Source: Actinopolymorpha sp. NPDC004070 (GTDB lineage Bacteria > Actinomycetota > Actinomycetes > Propionibacteriales > Actinopolymorphaceae). Taken from it: 64,000 nt of DNA. The position numbers were made by a program, and so were the translations under genes. This document shows positions 15,295-23,850 of the stretch, one piece after another. Below the pieces are notes generated by a model, which saw nothing but the letters and a program-made list of their open reading frames with translations, had not been told where the DNA came from and ran no database searches. The stretch covers positions 62,001 through 126,000 of the forward strand of contig NZ_JBEXMJ010000010.1 in assembly GCF_040610475.1 (NCBI RefSeq), written 5' to 3'. The stretch's first letter is position 1, and each line of letters begins with the position of its first letter.

Positions 15295-18200
15295 ATGCGT
15301 TTCGCCTCGCTCCCCGATTCCCCGTCCGGCTCTCCGCCGGGTATTCCGCCCGGTGCCGGATCGCGTTCCCGCCGGCCGGCGCGAGTACGCCGCCAGGCCA
15401 TGCTGGCGGCGGGCGCCCTGCTCACCGCCGGACTGCTGCCCGCCGCGAACGCCTTCGCCGCCGCACCGCAGACGGCCCAGCCCTCCGGCTCGGCCAAGCC
15501 TGGTCATCCGGCCGGTCACACATCATCGGTGGCGTCGGGCAGCCGGCAGTCCGGGCCCGGTGACAGGCCGGCGTTCTACGACTCCCGTACCGAACCCGCC
15601 GCCAGGAAGAGCCTGCAGCGCCGGGCCGCGAAGTTCGCCGCCCGGCCCGCGGTGACGACGTTGCGCAGGTCCCTCGGCCGGGAAGGCATCGTCGACGTCG
15701 ACCCGGTGACCGGCACGCCCCGGCAGGTCGCCCGTACCGACGGCTTCCTCACCACGCCGAGCAGGGCCGCGCCGAAGACGGTCGCGCTGTCCTACGTGCG
15801 TGCCCACCTGGCCGCGCTGGGGCTGTCCGCGGCCGACGTCGACCGGCTGGCCCTGCGACAGGACTACGCCGACGTGGCCGGCACCCACCATCTGTCGTTC
15901 GTCCAGTCGGTGGGCGGCGTCCCGGTGTTCGGCAACGGACTGAAGGCGCATGTCGCCCGCGACGGCCGGCTGGTGTCCCTGGACGGCTCGCCGGTCGCCG
16001 GGCTTCCGGCCGGTCTGCCCGCGCCGCACCTGTCCGCCGACCGTGCCCGGCGGGCAGCGGTCACCGACGTGTTCGCCACCCCGAAGCGGGCGACCGCCAA
16101 GCCTGGCAGGGGCCCGGCACGCGAGACGGTGTTCTCCGACGGGGACCGGGCCCAGCTGGTGGTCTTCGTGACCACCTCCGGTCCGCGCCTGGCCTGGCGG
16201 ACCATCACCTCCCCCAGCCGCACCGCGATGTACCTCCACGTCGTCGACGCGGCGACCGGCCGGGTGCTCTACCGGCGCGACCTCGTGCAGCACGACCGGG
16301 CCGACGTCGTGGACAACTATCCCGGTGCGCCGCGCGGCGGCCGGACCCACACCGTGAACCTCCCTGCCAGGTGGCTGCCGACGAACTCCCCCCGGCTGGC
16401 CGGCAACGTCGCCCACGTCTACACCGACGCCAACGACGACGACTTCGCCGAGCCGGCCGAGGAGGTCGCGCCGGCGGGCCCGCGTTCGTTCCGGTTCCCG
16501 CTCCGGGCGTTCGCGCTTGGCGGTGACTGCTCCGCGCTCTTCCCGTGCACCTGGGACCCGAACACCCCGAACTCCTGGCAGGTCAACCGGCGTCGAGACG
16601 GCGCCCAGCTGTTCTACTTCCTCGGGAAGTACCACGACCACCTCGCCGCCGCGCCGATCGGGTTCACCCGGCAGGCCGGCAACTTCGAGGCCGTCGACGA
16701 CGACGCCGTGCAGGGTGAGAACCTCGACGGCGCCGCCACCGCCGGCGGGCTGCCCGACCCGCTGCACATCGACAACGCCAACATGGCCACCCCGCCCGAC
16801 GGCATCCAGCCGCGGATGCAGATGTACCTCTGGCGGATGCCCGGCGACCCGGGCGACCCGTTCCTCGCCGCCAGCGGCGCCAACGACGCGGGGATCGTCT
16901 ACCACGAGTACACCCACGGCCTGTCCAACCGCCTCGTCGTCGACGCCGACGGCGTGTCCACGCTGGGCAACTACCAGGCAGGCTCGATGGGCGAGGCGTG
17001 GAGCGACTGGTACGCGGAGGACTTCCTCGTCCGCAGCGGCCTGGTCAGGGACACCCGCGCGCCCGGTGAGGTGCGCGTCGGCGAGTACGTCGGCCACGGC
17101 CAGGACCTGATCCGCAGCCAGCCCATCGACTGCCCCGTCGGGTCCACCTCTCCGAAGTGCCCGGGCACCCCCGCGACCGGCCCCGGGGGCTACACCTACG
17201 GCGACTTCGGGCGGATCGCCGGCGGCCCCGAGGTGCACGCCGACGGCGAGATCTGGGCGGCCACGCTGTGGGATCTGCGAACCCGGCTGGGTTCCCGCCT
17301 CAGCGAGTCGCTGGTCACCCGGGCGATGGAGCTGTCACCGGCGAACCCGTCGTACCTCGACATGCGCAACTCCATCCTGCAGGCCGACCTGGTGGTCGAC
17401 CGCGGGCGCGCGCACAGCGCGATCTGGCAGGTCTTCGCCCACCGGGGCATGGGCTACTTCGCCGGCTCGGTCGACGGTGACGACACCTCGCCGGTGGAGG
17501 ACTTCTCCACGCCTCCCCCGGCCGGCACGCCCACCGGCACACTGACCGGCCAGGTGAGCGACTCCGACTCGGGGGCCCCGGTGGCCGGTGCGACGGTGGC
17601 GTTCGGCGGCCACAACTCCGGTTTCGCCGGCGACTACGCCGCGGTCACCGACGCGCGGGGGCACTACGTCATCTCCGGGGTCGTCGCGGGCACCTACCCG
17701 AAGGTGTTCGCGCAGGGAGCGGGCTACGACCGGGTGACCCGGACCGTGTCGGTCCACCGGGGAACGAACTCGCTGAACTGGTCGATCCGGCGCGACTGGG
17801 CGGCCCTGGCCGGTGGCAGCGAGGTGACCGACGCCAATGGCGACGACTACAGCGACTACGGCTGTGGTCCGGCGGCGATGTTCGACCAGTCGCAGGGCAC
17901 GGGCTGGTCGACCGACGCGGTGCCCGGCACACCGGCGAGCTCGGTCGATCCGAGGTACGTCGTGGTCCGGCTGCCGCGGGCGGTGGACGTCTCCGAGCTG
18001 ACCATCGACCCCACCGCGACCTGCGGCGACGGCGGCAGCTCCTCCACCGGTGACTACCGCGTGGAGACCTCGGCGGACGGCACCACCTGGACGACGGCGG
18101 CACAGGGCCACTTCGGCCTGGCCAACCGCAACCGGATGAACGCCGTACCGCTGTCGGCGGGCACCACCGGTGTCCGGTACGTCCGCTACACCATGCTCGG

Positions 18201-18303
18201 CACCCAGCTCGCCGAGGCCGGGGGCTCCACCTGCCCCGGCAACTACACCGGCTGCCAGTTCGTCGACTCGGTGGAGTTGGCGGTGTACGGCACCGGTAGG
18301 TGA
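15295..18303 (+). CDS. Secreted M36-type (fungalysin-like) metallopeptidase with C-terminal accessory domains
   Basis: A 1002-residue secreted protease. It has an Arg-rich signal peptide of about 55 residues ending near AANAFAAA and an FTP-like propeptide (about 150-300). The catalytic domain has HEYTH at 537-541 and GSMGEAWSDW near 563-572 supplying the third zinc-ligand Glu. A carboxypeptidase-regulatory-like beta domain follows (GTLTGQVSDSDSGAPVAGA, about 745-820), then an F5/8-type C-terminal domain (about 840-1000) probably for carbohydrate or surface binding. ATG at 15295 has AAGGAGG upstream. It is followed by a perfect terminator. It likely degrades extracellular protein. Confidence 0.9.
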   Translation: MRFASLPDSPSGSPPGIPPGAGSRSRRPARVRRQAMLAAGALLTAGLLPAANAFAAAPQTAQPSGSAKPGHPAGHTSSVASGSRQSGPGDRPAFYDSRTEPAARKSLQRRAAKFAARPAVTTLRRSLGREGIVDVDPVTGTPRQVARTDGFLTTPSRAAPKTVALSYVRAHLAALGLSAADVDRLALRQDYADVAGTHHLSFVQSVGGVPVFGNGLKAHVARDGRLVSLDGSPVAGLPAGLPAPHLSADRARRAAVTDVFATPKRATAKPGRGPARETVFSDGDRAQLVVFVTTSGPRLAWRTITSPSRTAMYLHVVDAATGRVLYRRDLVQHDRADVVDNYPGAPRGGRTHTVNLPARWLPTNSPRLAGNVAHVYTDANDDDFAEPAEEVAPAGPRSFRFPLRAFALGGDCSALFPCTWDPNTPNSWQVNRRRDGAQLFYFLGKYHDHLAAAPIGFTRQAGNFEAVDDDAVQGENLDGAATAGGLPDPLHIDNANMATPPDGIQPRMQMYLWRMPGDPGDPFLAASGANDAGIVYHEYTHGLSNRLVVDADGVSTLGNYQAGSMGEAWSDWYAEDFLVRSGLVRDTRAPGEVRVGEYVGHGQDLIRSQPIDCPVGSTSPKCPGTPATGPGGYTYGDFGRIAGGPEVHADGEIWAATLWDLRTRLGSRLSESLVTRAMELSPANPSYLDMRNSILQADLVVDRGRAHSAIWQVFAHRGMGYFAGSVDGDDTSPVEDFSTPPPAGTPTGTLTGQVSDSDSGAPVAGATVAFGGHNSGFAGDYAAVTDARGHYVISGVVAGTYPKVFAQGAGYDRVTRTVSVHRGTNSLNWSIRRDWAALAGGSEVTDANGDDYSDYGCGPAAMFDQSQGTGWSTDAVPGTPASSVDPRYVVVRLPRAVDVSELTIDPTATCGDGGSSSTGDYRVETSADGTTWTTAAQGHFGLANRNRMNAVPLSAGTTGVRYVRYTMLGTQLAEAGGSTCPGNYTGCQFVDSVELAVYGTGR

Positions 18304-18344
18304 CCCGGAGGTACGTCACCGGATGACGTGACCGGACTCCTGCG

Positions 18345-18379
18345 ACCGGGGCGCCGACCACCGTGGTCGGCGCCCCGGT
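18345..18379. terminator. Perfect hairpin terminator, probably bidirectional
   Basis: Seventeen-base arms (ACCGGGGCGCCGACCAC and its exact complement) flank a single central C at 18362. The hairpin lies 42 bp after the M36 protease stop and 9 bp from the end of the convergent small gene, so it can serve both strands. Confidence 0.8.
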
Positions 18380-18387
18380 TCGTTACG

Positions 18388-18534
18388 TCAGTAGCCGTCG
18401 AGGTCGAGCACGACGAGCAGGGCGTACTCCACGTCGAACAGCATTCCCTCCCGCGTGGTCGGCACGGCGACCCATCGTCGGCGGTGTGTTTCGTACCACA
18501 GCAGGTATTCGCGGGCTCGGTCGAGACGACGCAC
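18388..18534 (-). CDS. Small hypothetical protein
   Basis: A 48-residue protein starting (GTG) RRLDRAREYLLWYETHRRR and ending FDVEYALLVVLDLDGY. The GTG at 18532-18534 has a GGGGAGGAG ribosome site nine bases upstream, which favours it over an ATG at 18588. Its composition (Tyr/Trp-rich helix, then a hydrophobic strand) looks like real protein. It ends near the shared terminator. Function unknown. Confidence 0.5.
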   Translation of the reverse strand: MRRLDRAREYLLWYETHRRRWVAVPTTREGMLFDVEYALLVVLDLDGY

Positions 18535-18692
18535 GGTGAAGGCTCCTCCCCGTCGCGGAACGCAAGGACACCCCCACCCCGGGACCACGTCCGCCCGCGT
18601 CCTCTCCCCGGGATCGCCGGCCGCCGGACCGGTCGACGACGAAGCTGCCGGGAGAGGCTGCGGTCGAACGTATGGTCGAATGCTAGGTGGTG

Positions 18693-19394
18693 TCAGCGGG
18701 CAAGTGGTGTCGACACGACGGAGTGGAGGTCACGAAGTCGGTGGGTTTGGGCGACGGCGACGAGCACCGGCACGATCAGCGCCATGCCGGCGATCGTCAC
18801 CACCCCCACCAGCACGCACAGCCCCACCAGCAGCCAGGTGACCAGCGCGCGTTCCGGCGCCTGCCAGACCAGCCGCACCGACCGGGCCGCGAGTCGCGCG
18901 GGCGACAGGGAGGGGTCGGCGGCGAACAGCGGGCCCCAGTACGTCCCGCACACCGACCAGACCAGCACGCCCAGCGTCAGCACCGTCACCAGCGGAGTGA
19001 GCCCGGCCGCCGAGGCGGCCCACGCCGACCACACGAGGACGCCGAACGTTCCATAGAGCGGGGCCAGGGCGCGCAGGGCGGGTACGCCGAGCTCACGGAG
19101 GAGTTCGGTGGCCAGCCCGAGGTCGACGTGCTGACCCCGGCAGGCCGAGGCGGCGACGCCGTACACCACGGCGGTGGCCGGCGGCAGCGCGGTCGCGCTG
19201 ACCAGCCCGAGCACCACCCGCAACCAACCCGGCAGCCCGGTGAACGCCAGCGCCACCACGCCGGGCGCGAGCACCGCCGCCCAGGCGAGGTTGGTCATCA
19301 CCATCCGCTCCACCTGGTCGGCGACGGTCGCGAAGGTCGCCCAGCTCGGGCTCCGGCGTTCGTCACCGGGCCCGATGTCATCCAGGAACGGCAC
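18693..19394 (-). CDS. YesL-like (DUF624) membrane protein
   Basis: A 233-residue protein with about five hydrophobic segments (for example AAVLAPGVVALAFTGLPGWL, LVTVLTLGVLVWSV and LLVGLCVLVGVVTIAGMALI). DUF624/YesL proteins accompany oligosaccharide ABC transporters of the CUT1 type, with unknown role. GTG at 19392-19394 has a perfect AGGAGG six bases upstream and overlaps the end of the ATPase gene by 17 bp. It is the last gene of the long minus-strand operon. Confidence 0.7.
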   Translation of the reverse strand: MPFLDDIGPGDERRSPSWATFATVADQVERMVMTNLAWAAVLAPGVVALAFTGLPGWLRVVLGLVSATALPPATAVVYGVAASACRGQHVDLGLATELLRELGVPALRALAPLYGTFGVLVWSAWAASAAGLTPLVTVLTLGVLVWSVCGTYWGPLFAADPSLSPARLAARSVRLVWQAPERALVTWLLVGLCVLVGVVTIAGMALIVPVLVAVAQTHRLRDLHSVVSTPLAR

Positions 19395-20595
19395 CGGCGG
19401 CCTCCTGCCCACTCGAGGGGTTCGCGCCGGCGGCGACCGGCGCGTCCGGGGCCAGCAGCGACGCGCCGGTCTCGGCGTCGAACAGATGCGCCTTCGCCAT
19501 GTCGACGCCGAGCGGGATCTCCTGGTCGAGGTAGCTGTTCGGCACCCGTACCTTGAACGTCGCCACGAAGTCCTGACCCTCCGAGCCGCCCGACCCGCCC
19601 GGCCCGCTCGGCCCCGCCGGCAGGCTGAGGTAGACCGTGCTGCCGGCGGACGTGGGCTCGACCAGGTTGACCACGCCGTGGATGGTGTTGTCCTCGGTGA
19701 CCTCGAACGGTGCCATCCGCGGCACGTGCAGGTGTTCGGGCCGCACGCCCAGCTTTACCGGCCGGTCGACGTGCCGGCGCAGCCGTTCGGTCACGCTGCG
19801 ATCCAGCGGCAGCCGCAGGCCCGCGCCCTCGACCACCAGCCCGTCGCCCTCGCCGCGCACCACCATGTCGAAGAGGTTGATGCTCGGCGTGCCGATGAAG
19901 TACGCCACGAACAGGTTGGCGGGGTGGTCGTACAGCTCCGCCCCGGTGCCGACCTGCTGGATCCGGCCGGCGTTCATCACCGCGATCCGGTCACCGAGCG
20001 CCATCGCCTCGGACTGGTCGTGGGTGACATAGACGGTGGGCCGGCGCTTCTCCCGGTGCAGGGTGAGGATGTCCTCGCGCGCCTGGTAGCGCAGCTGGGC
20101 GTCCAGGTTCGACAGCGGTTCGTCGTAGAGGTACAGCTCCGCGTCGCGCACCATCGCCCGCGACAGCGCCACCCGCTGGCGTTCACCGCCGGACAGCTGC
20201 CGCGGCTTGCGGGCCAGCAGGTGGTCGATGCGGAACGTCGCCGCCGCGGCCGGTACGGCGTTGCGGACCTCCGCACGCGGCGTACGCCGGGACCGCAGGC
20301 CGTAGGCGATGTTCTCGAACACCGTCAGGTGCGGCAGGATCGCGTAGTCCTGGAAGACCATCGCGATGTTGCGGTCCCGCGGCCTGATCTCGTTGACCAG
20401 CCGCTCGCCGAAGCGGATCTCCCCCGAGCTGACGGGTTCCAGGCCGGCGAGCAGCCGCAGCGTCGTCGTCTTGCCGCAGCCGGACGGGCCGACCAGGACG
20501 AGCAGCTCACCGGCGGCGATCTCGAAGCTCACCCCGTCGACGGCGCGTTTCTCCGCGAACTGCTTGACCAGGTTGTCCACCGCGATCGCGTTCAC
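19378..20595 (-). CDS. MalK/UgpC-type sugar ABC transporter ATPase (copy 1)
   Basis: A 405-residue ATPase: Walker A GPSGCGKTT (about 36-44), Q-loop VFQDYAI, signature LSGGERQRV, Walker B LYLYDEPLSNLD and switch His in VTHDQSEA. A C-terminal TOBE-like regulatory domain follows with GVRPEHLHV. It energises sugar import at the inner face of the membrane. It is one of three MalK-type ATPases in this operon. The last 50 residues are Gly/Ser/Ala-rich. It follows copy 2 by 30 bp. Confidence 0.92.
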   Translation of the reverse strand: MNAIAVDNLVKQFAEKRAVDGVSFEIAAGELLVLVGPSGCGKTTTLRLLAGLEPVSSGEIRFGERLVNEIRPRDRNIAMVFQDYAILPHLTVFENIAYGLRSRRTPRAEVRNAVPAAAATFRIDHLLARKPRQLSGGERQRVALSRAMVRDAELYLYDEPLSNLDAQLRYQAREDILTLHREKRRPTVYVTHDQSEAMALGDRIAVMNAGRIQQVGTGAELYDHPANLFVAYFIGTPSINLFDMVVRGEGDGLVVEGAGLRLPLDRSVTERLRRHVDRPVKLGVRPEHLHVPRMAPFEVTEDNTIHGVVNLVEPTSAGSTVYLSLPAGPSGPGGSGGSEGQDFVATFKVRVPNSYLDQEIPLGVDMAKAHLFDAETGASLLAPDAPVAAGANPSSGQEAAGAVPG

Positions 20596-20625
20596 CGTGC
20601 CGCTCCTCCTCGTTCCGGTGCCGTG

Positions 20626-21744
20626 TCAGAACAGTTCGAGTACGCCGGGGACATGGTGCGGCTCCTCTCCGTCGGCGGCGAACACGTACGCCCGCTCCCA
20701 GTCCGGGGTGATCGCCACCTCGGCCCGGTCGGGATAGTCGACGGGCGCGGTCACAGCGACGTTGGCCTCGCCCAGGTGGCCGTACAGGAAGCTCGCCCGC
20801 TCGGTGGGGATCCGCTCGCGGTGGCGTATCCGCAGCGGCGCTCCGTCGGAGGTGTCCAGCAGCCAGCCCTCCGGCCGTACGCCGACCCGCACGGGACCGG
20901 TCGGCAACGAGCCGGCGAGACCGTCCGGCAGCTGCCAGGTGCCTCCGGGAACGGTGACCCGGCCCGCCTCGATCGCCGCCGGGATCACCGCCATCGGCGG
21001 GGCACCGACGAACGTCGCCACGAACAGGTTCGCCGGCGTGGAGTACAGCTCGTCGAACGTGCCGACCTGCTCGATCCGGCCGCCGCGCATCACCGCGATC
21101 CGGTCGCCCATGAAGATGGCTTCCTGCTGGTCGTGGGTGACATACAACGTGGTGATCGCGAACTTTCGCAGGAGCTTGCGGATCTCCACCCGGGTGCGTT
21201 CGCGCAGCTTCGCGTCCAGGTTGGAGATCGGCTCGTCCATGAGGAACAGCTGCGGCTCGCGGACGATGCACCGCCCGATCGCCACCCGCTGCTGCTCCCC
21301 GCCGGACAGCGTGTCGGGCACCCGGCCGAGCAACTGCTCGAACCCGATGCCCATCCGCTCGGCGGTCTCCCGGGTGCGCTGCTCGGCCTCCTCCTCGGTG
21401 CGGTCGTGCACCTCGAAGTAGTAGGCCAGGTTGCCCTTTCCCTTCATCGACGGGTAGAGCGCGTAGTCCTGGAAGACCATGCCGACACCGCGTTCCTGCG
21501 GGCGGACGTGGGTTACGTCCTGGCCGTTGTAGAGGATCCGGCCGGAGTCGGGGTACTCCAGTCCCGCGACCACCTTGAGCAAGGTGGACTTGCCACATCC
21601 GGACGAGCCCACCACGCTGACCGTCTCCCCCTCGGCGAGGGACAGGCTCACGCCGTCCAGCGCCGGGCGTTCCTCGCCGTGCAGGTCGACCACCCGCTCG
21701 GCCTGGTAGCGCTTGCGCACCTGCTCGATCTCGATCGACGCCAT
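20626..21744 (-). CDS. MalK/UgpC-type sugar ABC transporter ATPase (copy 2)
   Basis: A 372-residue ATPase: Walker A GSSGCGKST, VFQDYALYPSM, signature LSGGEQQRV, Walker B LFLMDEPISNLD and VTHDQQEA. A C-terminal TOBE-like domain follows with GVRPEGWLL. It has an insert YYFEVHDRTEEEAEQRTRE after the Q-loop region. It may form a heterodimer with copy 1, since both sit directly behind the two permease genes. It begins 9 bp after malG-like. Confidence 0.92.
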   Translation of the reverse strand: MASIEIEQVRKRYQAERVVDLHGEERPALDGVSLSLAEGETVSVVGSSGCGKSTLLKVVAGLEYPDSGRILYNGQDVTHVRPQERGVGMVFQDYALYPSMKGKGNLAYYFEVHDRTEEEAEQRTRETAERMGIGFEQLLGRVPDTLSGGEQQRVAIGRCIVREPQLFLMDEPISNLDAKLRERTRVEIRKLLRKFAITTLYVTHDQQEAIFMGDRIAVMRGGRIEQVGTFDELYSTPANLFVATFVGAPPMAVIPAAIEAGRVTVPGGTWQLPDGLAGSLPTGPVRVGVRPEGWLLDTSDGAPLRIRHRERIPTERASFLYGHLGEANVAVTAPVDYPDRAEVAITPDWERAYVFAADGEEPHHVPGVLELF

Positions 21745-21753
21745 CGGCGGTCC

Positions 21754-22779
21754 TCACTTCAGGCCGCGCAGGCGGATGCCGCGCAGCAGGTACTCACGGC
21801 AGACGATGAACGCGATGAACACCGGCAACGACTGCAGGATGCCGAGCACCATCAGGCCGTTCCACGACATGCCGGCGGACAGGATCTGCTGCATCTGCTG
21901 GGCCGCCGCACTGGCCTGGTTGGCGTCCGTCGCGCCCGCCTGGGTGAACTTCTGCAACAGGTTGTAGATCTCCACCGAGGCCGGCATCTTGTCCGGACTC
22001 TGCAGCACCACCAACGGCCACAGGAACTGGTCCCACGCTCCGCTGAACGCACCCCAGATCGCCACGGCGTACACGGGAACGCTCATCGGCAGCACGATCC
22101 GGCGGAAGATGTTGAACTCCGACCCGCCGTCCACCCGGGCCGCCTGGATCACCGAGTTCGGGATCGTGTCGAAGAACCCCTTGAAAAGAAGGAAGTTGAA
22201 CGCCTGGAAGACGATCGGCAGGATCACCGCCCAGTGCGTGTCCCAGATCCGTACGTTGGGCCAGACGAGGGTGTCGCTGCCGAAGAACGACGGCGCGTCC
22301 GGAAGGGCGAACGGGAAGTTGCGGGTCAGCAGGTAGTTCGGGATCAGGGTGAGTGCTGCCGGCATCATCAGCGTGCCGATGAAGAACAGGAAGGACCAGC
22401 GGGCCAGCGGCCCGGTCTGCAACTTCGAGTTGGCGTACGCCGCGAGCGAGGTGATCGGGATGCCCAGCACCAGCACCCAGAAGGTGATGTTCACCGAGTT
22501 CAGGAAGAACTTCCAGAACGGTCCGTCCATCAACGTCGTGGCGGCGGTGTTGCCGCCCTGGACCAGGCTCACCACCAGCCGCCAGCCGGCGACGGTGCCG
22601 TCGTGCGGCCACCAGGTCGGCGGGAACTGCAGCACCTCCTGGCCGGACTTGAACGACGTGATCAGCATGAAATAGAAGGGAAACAGGTGCAGGGTGATGC
22701 CGAGGCACAGGAACGCCACGACCAGCCACCAGGCGATCCGCAGCATCGGCTGCCTGCGCCCCACGCGTGGGAAGAGCAT
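21754..22779 (-). CDS. CUT1 carbohydrate ABC transporter permease (MalG-type)
   Basis: A 341-residue permease with six hydrophobic segments and the EAA-type coupling loop VIQAARVDGGSEFNIFRRI before VLP, which contacts the ATPase. An extracytoplasmic stretch near the N-terminus carries FPPTWWPHDG. The segment after the EAA loop has an unusual Gln/Ala-rich insert (QASAAAQQMQQIL). It follows the MalF-type gene by 36 bp. Confidence 0.92.
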   Translation of the reverse strand: MLFPRVGRRQPMLRIAWWLVVAFLCLGITLHLFPFYFMLITSFKSGQEVLQFPPTWWPHDGTVAGWRLVVSLVQGGNTAATTLMDGPFWKFFLNSVNITFWVLVLGIPITSLAAYANSKLQTGPLARWSFLFFIGTLMMPAALTLIPNYLLTRNFPFALPDAPSFFGSDTLVWPNVRIWDTHWAVILPIVFQAFNFLLFKGFFDTIPNSVIQAARVDGGSEFNIFRRIVLPMSVPVYAVAIWGAFSGAWDQFLWPLVVLQSPDKMPASVEIYNLLQKFTQAGATDANQASAAAQQMQQILSAGMSWNGLMVLGILQSLPVFIAFIVCREYLLRGIRLRGLK

Positions 22780-22815
22780 GTCTTCGGTCCTCCTACCGGT
22801 CTACTGGTCCGTGGC

Positions 22816-23841
22816 CTACTGGTCGGGGTCCTCGCGGAAGAACCTGCGCTGGATGACCACCAGCACCATGGTCACCACGAACAAGAAGACGCCGAGTGCG
22901 GTCGCGTCGGCGTAGCGCAGGCTGCGCATGAGCTCGTAGAGGTACATCACGACCGTGCGGCTCGCACCGCCGGGCCCACCGCCGGTCATGATGAGCGGGA
23001 ACTCGAACGCCTGCGAGGATCCGATCACCGCGAAGATCAGCAGCATCGAGATGACCGGTCGCAGCCGGGGCAGCGAGATCGTCCAGATCTTGCGCCAGAA
23101 ACCCGCACCCTCGATCTCGGCCGCCTCGTAGTAGGAGGCCGGAATCCCTTGCAGGGTTGCCATGTAGATAAGCCCCGGCCCGAAGAACAGGATGCCGGGG
23201 AACACCAGCCAGAACAGCACCTGGTTGCCGCTGTTGAGGAACGGCTGCGGCGACAGGTGCAGCACCTCCGTGGCCACCCACTGGAACAGGCCGTACTGCG
23301 CGTTGAACATGTAGCGGAACAACAGCGTGCTGGCGATTCCCGACAGCGGCAGGAACCACAACAGCATCATCCAGCGGATGTGCCGCCGCGGCATCTCCAT
23401 CAACAGGATCGCCACCACGACCGGGATCATGAACGTCAGCCCGATGCTCAGCACCGTGTAGATCGCGGTGACCTTGAACGCTTCGCCGACCAGCGGGTCA
23501 CGCCACATCCGCAGGTAGCTCGTCAGCCCGGTGAACTCCACCGGACCGCGGAAGCGGGCGTTGGTGAAGCTGATGACGAACGCCATCAGCAGCGGGTACC
23601 AGCCCCACGACAACTGGAAGAGGAACGCCGGTGTGACGAACAGCGCTCCCTCCAGCCGGCGCCGGCGGCTCAGCTTGGGCGCGGCCGCGGTGGCCTGGCC
23701 CTGCGGGCCCTGAGGGGTCCCGGCGCCGGGCGCATCGGTCAGCGCGGTCGACGCGGTGCCCTGACGGGCCGCGGGGTTCGGGGTGTTGTCGGGGTTCTGG
23801 CCGGAGCCCGAGGCCCCGGGAATCACTCGTTCACCAGTCAT
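22816..23841 (-). CDS. CUT1 carbohydrate ABC transporter permease (MalF-type)
   Basis: A 341-residue permease with a 60-residue Pro/Gly/Gln-rich cytoplasmic N-terminus, then six membrane helices starting LEGALFVTPAFLFQLSWG. The EAA loop is YYEAAEIEGAGFWRKIWTI before SLP. It is the usual partner of the MalG-type subunit. It starts 9 bp after the solute-binding protein stop. The long polar N-terminus is atypical but probably disordered. Confidence 0.92.
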   Translation of the reverse strand: MTGERVIPGASGSGQNPDNTPNPAARQGTASTALTDAPGAGTPQGPQGQATAAAPKLSRRRRLEGALFVTPAFLFQLSWGWYPLLMAFVISFTNARFRGPVEFTGLTSYLRMWRDPLVGEAFKVTAIYTVLSIGLTFMIPVVVAILLMEMPRRHIRWMMLLWFLPLSGIASTLLFRYMFNAQYGLFQWVATEVLHLSPQPFLNSGNQVLFWLVFPGILFFGPGLIYMATLQGIPASYYEAAEIEGAGFWRKIWTISLPRLRPVISMLLIFAVIGSSQAFEFPLIMTGGGPGGASRTVVMYLYELMRSLRYADATALGVFLFVVTMVLVVIQRRFFREDPDQ

Positions 23842-23850
23842 CGGTGCCGC